Below, one piece after another: positions 62,435 through 64,000 of a DNA stretch of 64,000 nt. This stretch comes from Marinicella algicola. Lineage in GTDB: Bacteria; Pseudomonadota; Gammaproteobacteria; Xanthomonadales; Marinicellaceae. The first letter of the stretch is position 1. Each line of letters begins with the position of its first letter. A model generated the notes under the pieces. It searched no databases. It saw only the letters and a program-made list of their open reading frames with translations, and was not told the origin of the DNA. A program made the position numbers and the translations under genes. The stretch spans positions 1,180,501 to 1,244,500 of the forward strand of contig NZ_JAQOMR010000001.1 of NCBI RefSeq assembly GCF_028401385.1, written 5' to 3'.

Positions 62435-63316
62435 ATGTTCAAGGGGTCCATGCCCGCCCTTGTCACCCCTTTCACACCGAATGGTGCGTTGGACGAGGCG
62501 GGGTTTGTCGATCACGTTAACTGGATGATCGAGGCGGGCAGCCATGGGGTTGTTCCGGTCGGGACCACTGGCGAATCGCCGACGCTGAGCCATGACGAGC
62601 ATCGCCGCATTGTTGATCTTTGCGTTGAGGCTGCGGCCAAGCGTGTTCCCGTCATTGCCGGTGCAGGCTCGAACAACACCCGTGAGGCGGTCGAACTCGC
62701 GCAACATGCCGAAACTGCCGGCGCGGATGCGGTTCTGGTGGTGACCCCTTATTACAACAAGCCGACCCAGAAGGGGCTTTACGCCCACTTCTCTGCGATT
62801 GCTGAAGCCACTGCGCTGCCGATCATTATCTACAATATTCCGCCGCGCTCGGTTATCGATATGTTGCCGGAGACGATGGGGCAACTTGCCAGGGTGCACG
62901 CCAACATTGTCGGCGTGAAGGATGCAACGGGCAAGATCGAGCGTGTTTCTGAACAGCGGATTTCTTGCGGAGAGGATTTTATCCAGATTTCGGGTGAGGA
63001 TGCGACGGCGCTCGGCTTTGTTGCGCATGGCGGCGTTGGCTGCATTTCTGTCACCGCCAATGTGGCGCCGAAGCTCTGTTCCGAGTTCCAGTCGGCGCTT
63101 CTCAGGGGCGATTTCAAAACCGCGCTTTCCTATCAGGATCAGCTTATGCCGTTGCACAAGGCGCTGTTTCTTGAACCCGGCGTCAGTGGCACTAAATATG
63201 CATTGAAGAAGATCGGCCGGATGAATGATGCGGTACGTTTGCCACTGCTCGGCGTTGAGGACAGAACGGCAGAAGCCATTGATGCCGCATTGCGGTATGC
63301 TGGCCTGATCGCCTAG
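62435..63316 (+). CDS. dapA: 4-hydroxy-tetrahydrodipicolinate synthase DapA
   Basis: Condenses pyruvate with aspartate semialdehyde, committing to lysine and meso-diaminopimelate, the peptidoglycan cross-link residue. The 293 residues show [20 protein letters not shown], the Tyr region [14 protein letters not shown] and the Schiff-base Lys in [14 protein letters not shown]. Length is standard. The ATG is preceded by CCAGGAGAAACTGC. smpB follows after 35 bp, the usual rhizobial pair. Intact. Confidence 0.97.
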   Translation: MFKGSMPALVTPFTPNGALDEAGFVDHVNWMIEAGSHGVVPVGTTGESPTLSHDEHRRIVDLCVEAAAKRVPVIAGAGSNNTREAVELAQHAETAGADAVLVVTPYYNKPTQKGLYAHFSAIAEATALPIIIYNIPPRSVIDMLPETMGQLARVHANIVGVKDATGKIERVSEQRISCGEDFIQISGEDATALGFVAHGGVGCISVTANVAPKLCSEFQSALLRGDFKTALSYQDQLMPLHKALFLEPGVSGTKYALKKIGRMNDAVRLPLLGVEDRTAEAIDAALRYAGLIA

Positions 63317-63351
63317 GTGCAGAAGCGCCGCCCAAAGAACGGAAAAAGACC

Positions 63352-63831
63352 ATGGCTCCGAAAGGCAGCAAGGGCGGCACATTCAAGTCCGTCGCCGAAA
63401 ACCGCAAGGCGCGGTTTAATTACGAAATACTCGATACGTTCGAGGCTGGCTTGGTTCTGACCGGAACCGAGGTGAAATCCTTGCGTGAGGGCAAGGCCAA
63501 TATCGCCGAATCATATGCCTCTGACGAAGACGGCGAGATGTGGCTGATCAATTCCTATGTGCCTGAATACCTTCAGGGCAATCGCTTCAATCACGAGCCG
63601 CGCCGTCGCCGCAAACTGCTGCTTGGCCGCCGCGAGATCAACCGGCTGCGTTCCGCCGTGAACCGCGAAGGCATGACGCTGATCCCACTGAAGCTCTACT
63701 TCAATGACCGGGGTCTTGCCAAGCTGCAGATGGCTTTGGGTAAGGGCAAGAAGGCGCACGACAAGCGCGAGACGGTAAAGAAGCGCGACTGGAATCGTGA
63801 AAAGGGAAGATTGTTAAAGCAGCTTGGATGA
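63352..63831 (+). CDS. smpB: SsrA-binding protein SmpB
   Basis: Binds tmRNA and delivers it to stalled ribosomes for trans-translation. The 159 residues carry [54 protein letters not shown] and the basic C-terminal tail [20 protein letters not shown]. The tmRNA gene itself is not in the window. Co-transcribed with dapA. Intact. Confidence 0.96.
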   Translation: MAPKGSKGGTFKSVAENRKARFNYEILDTFEAGLVLTGTEVKSLREGKANIAESYASDEDGEMWLINSYVPEYLQGNRFNHEPRRRRKLLLGRREINRLRSAVNREGMTLIPLKLYFNDRGLAKLQMALGKGKKAHDKRETVKKRDWNREKGRLLKQLG

Positions 63832-63928
63832 TCTCAGGTTCATCCAGAGAGTGTCGTTTTTCGCGGTGTTTGATGGCGCTGTCATTGAAGCGGCTCCTGA
63901 GCGACGCCACGAATGGCCGGGACTTCGT

Positions 63929-64000
63929 TTAGTCGTCGAAGTCCGCGGAAACGGGGTCGGCTACACGTTGCGGGCGCTCGGACGGCTCGCGACCGACTTC
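63929..64000 (-). CDS. C-terminal end of a minus-strand gene (partial)
   Basis: The last 24 codons read in from the window edge end in RPQRVADPVSADFDD and a TAA at 63929. The acidic tail and the position behind smpB resemble NYN-domain (LabA/DUF88) proteins often found next to smpB in rhizobia, but 23 residues are too few to prove it. Confidence 0.4.
   Translation of the reverse strand, partial: EVGREPSERPQRVADPVSADFDD

Noticed and set aside
63701..63910. Minus-strand ORF of 69 codons overlapping smpB
   Set aside because: Opposite the conserved smpB C-terminus and with no recognisable sequence.

Overview
The window is ordinary chromosomal DNA of an alphaproteobacterium of the order Hyphomicrobiales, most likely Rhizobiaceae or a close relative. 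The grounds are the suf operon order, the folP-folB-folK / ycjF-ycjX / sixA / dksA / fliO-like / cckA block, the dapA-smpB pair, and a growth-pole-ring (GPR/RgsE) type protein, a family described from Agrobacterium and Sinorhizobium. Genus cannot be fixed from sequence alone. I see no rRNA, tRNA, CRISPR array, prophage or replication origin.

Layout: 1-5655 is a SUF iron-sulphur assembly operon (sufB partial, sufC, sufD, sufS, a SufT-like DUF59 protein, sufA). 5805-10209 holds a LysE exporter, fumC (minus) and an L,D-transpeptidase. 10276-15187 holds gph (minus), rpiA, a DUF2059 protein, glutathione reductase, a 45-codon ORF and a LysR regulator. 15292-20475 holds class II DAHP synthase, nadE, a TolB-like propeller protein and an LpxH-like phosphoesterase. 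20859-25014 is an Mla-type lipid transport operon. 25147-31540 (minus) is one giant coiled-coil gene, the GPR homologue, with five 132-bp tandem repeats. 32091-34244 is ferredoxin plus the folate genes. 34251-36283 holds a small exported protein, an AT-richer gap with a perfect palindrome, and a decayed IS5-family element. 36404-43853 is the ycjF/ycjX, sixA, dksA, fliO-like and cckA block. 44173-53816 holds cpdB, two acetyltransferases, Lrp and PadR regulators, sseA, alaX, cysK, phrB and an orphan dhaL-like gene. 54014-63831 holds a second L,D-transpeptidase, an epimerase-like protein, a DUF442 protein, RidA, RNase T2, a BON protein, ettA, a lytic transglycosylase, dapA and smpB, then the tail of another gene.

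The most striking property of the DNA is that more than half of the genes, including essential ones (sufD, rpiA, class II DAHPS, nadE, folB, folK, cckA), are interrupted by single-base frameshifts. I located about 45; most look like one base missing from a homopolymer, and repairing each restores the full family sequence. This is best explained by consensus errors in the assembly, so I annotate these loci as whole genes and give the position of each break.

Biologically, several loci concern envelope growth at the pole and its cell-cycle control: the GPR homologue, two L,D-transpeptidases, a lytic transglycosylase, dapA, and the CckA kinase at the head of the CtrA pathway. Two perfect TTAA-N7-TTAA CtrA-type sites lie in front of the first L,D-transpeptidase and between the lytic transglycosylase and dapA; a one-mismatch site lies between the GPR gene and ferredoxin. 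I found no clear novel defence or mobile system.
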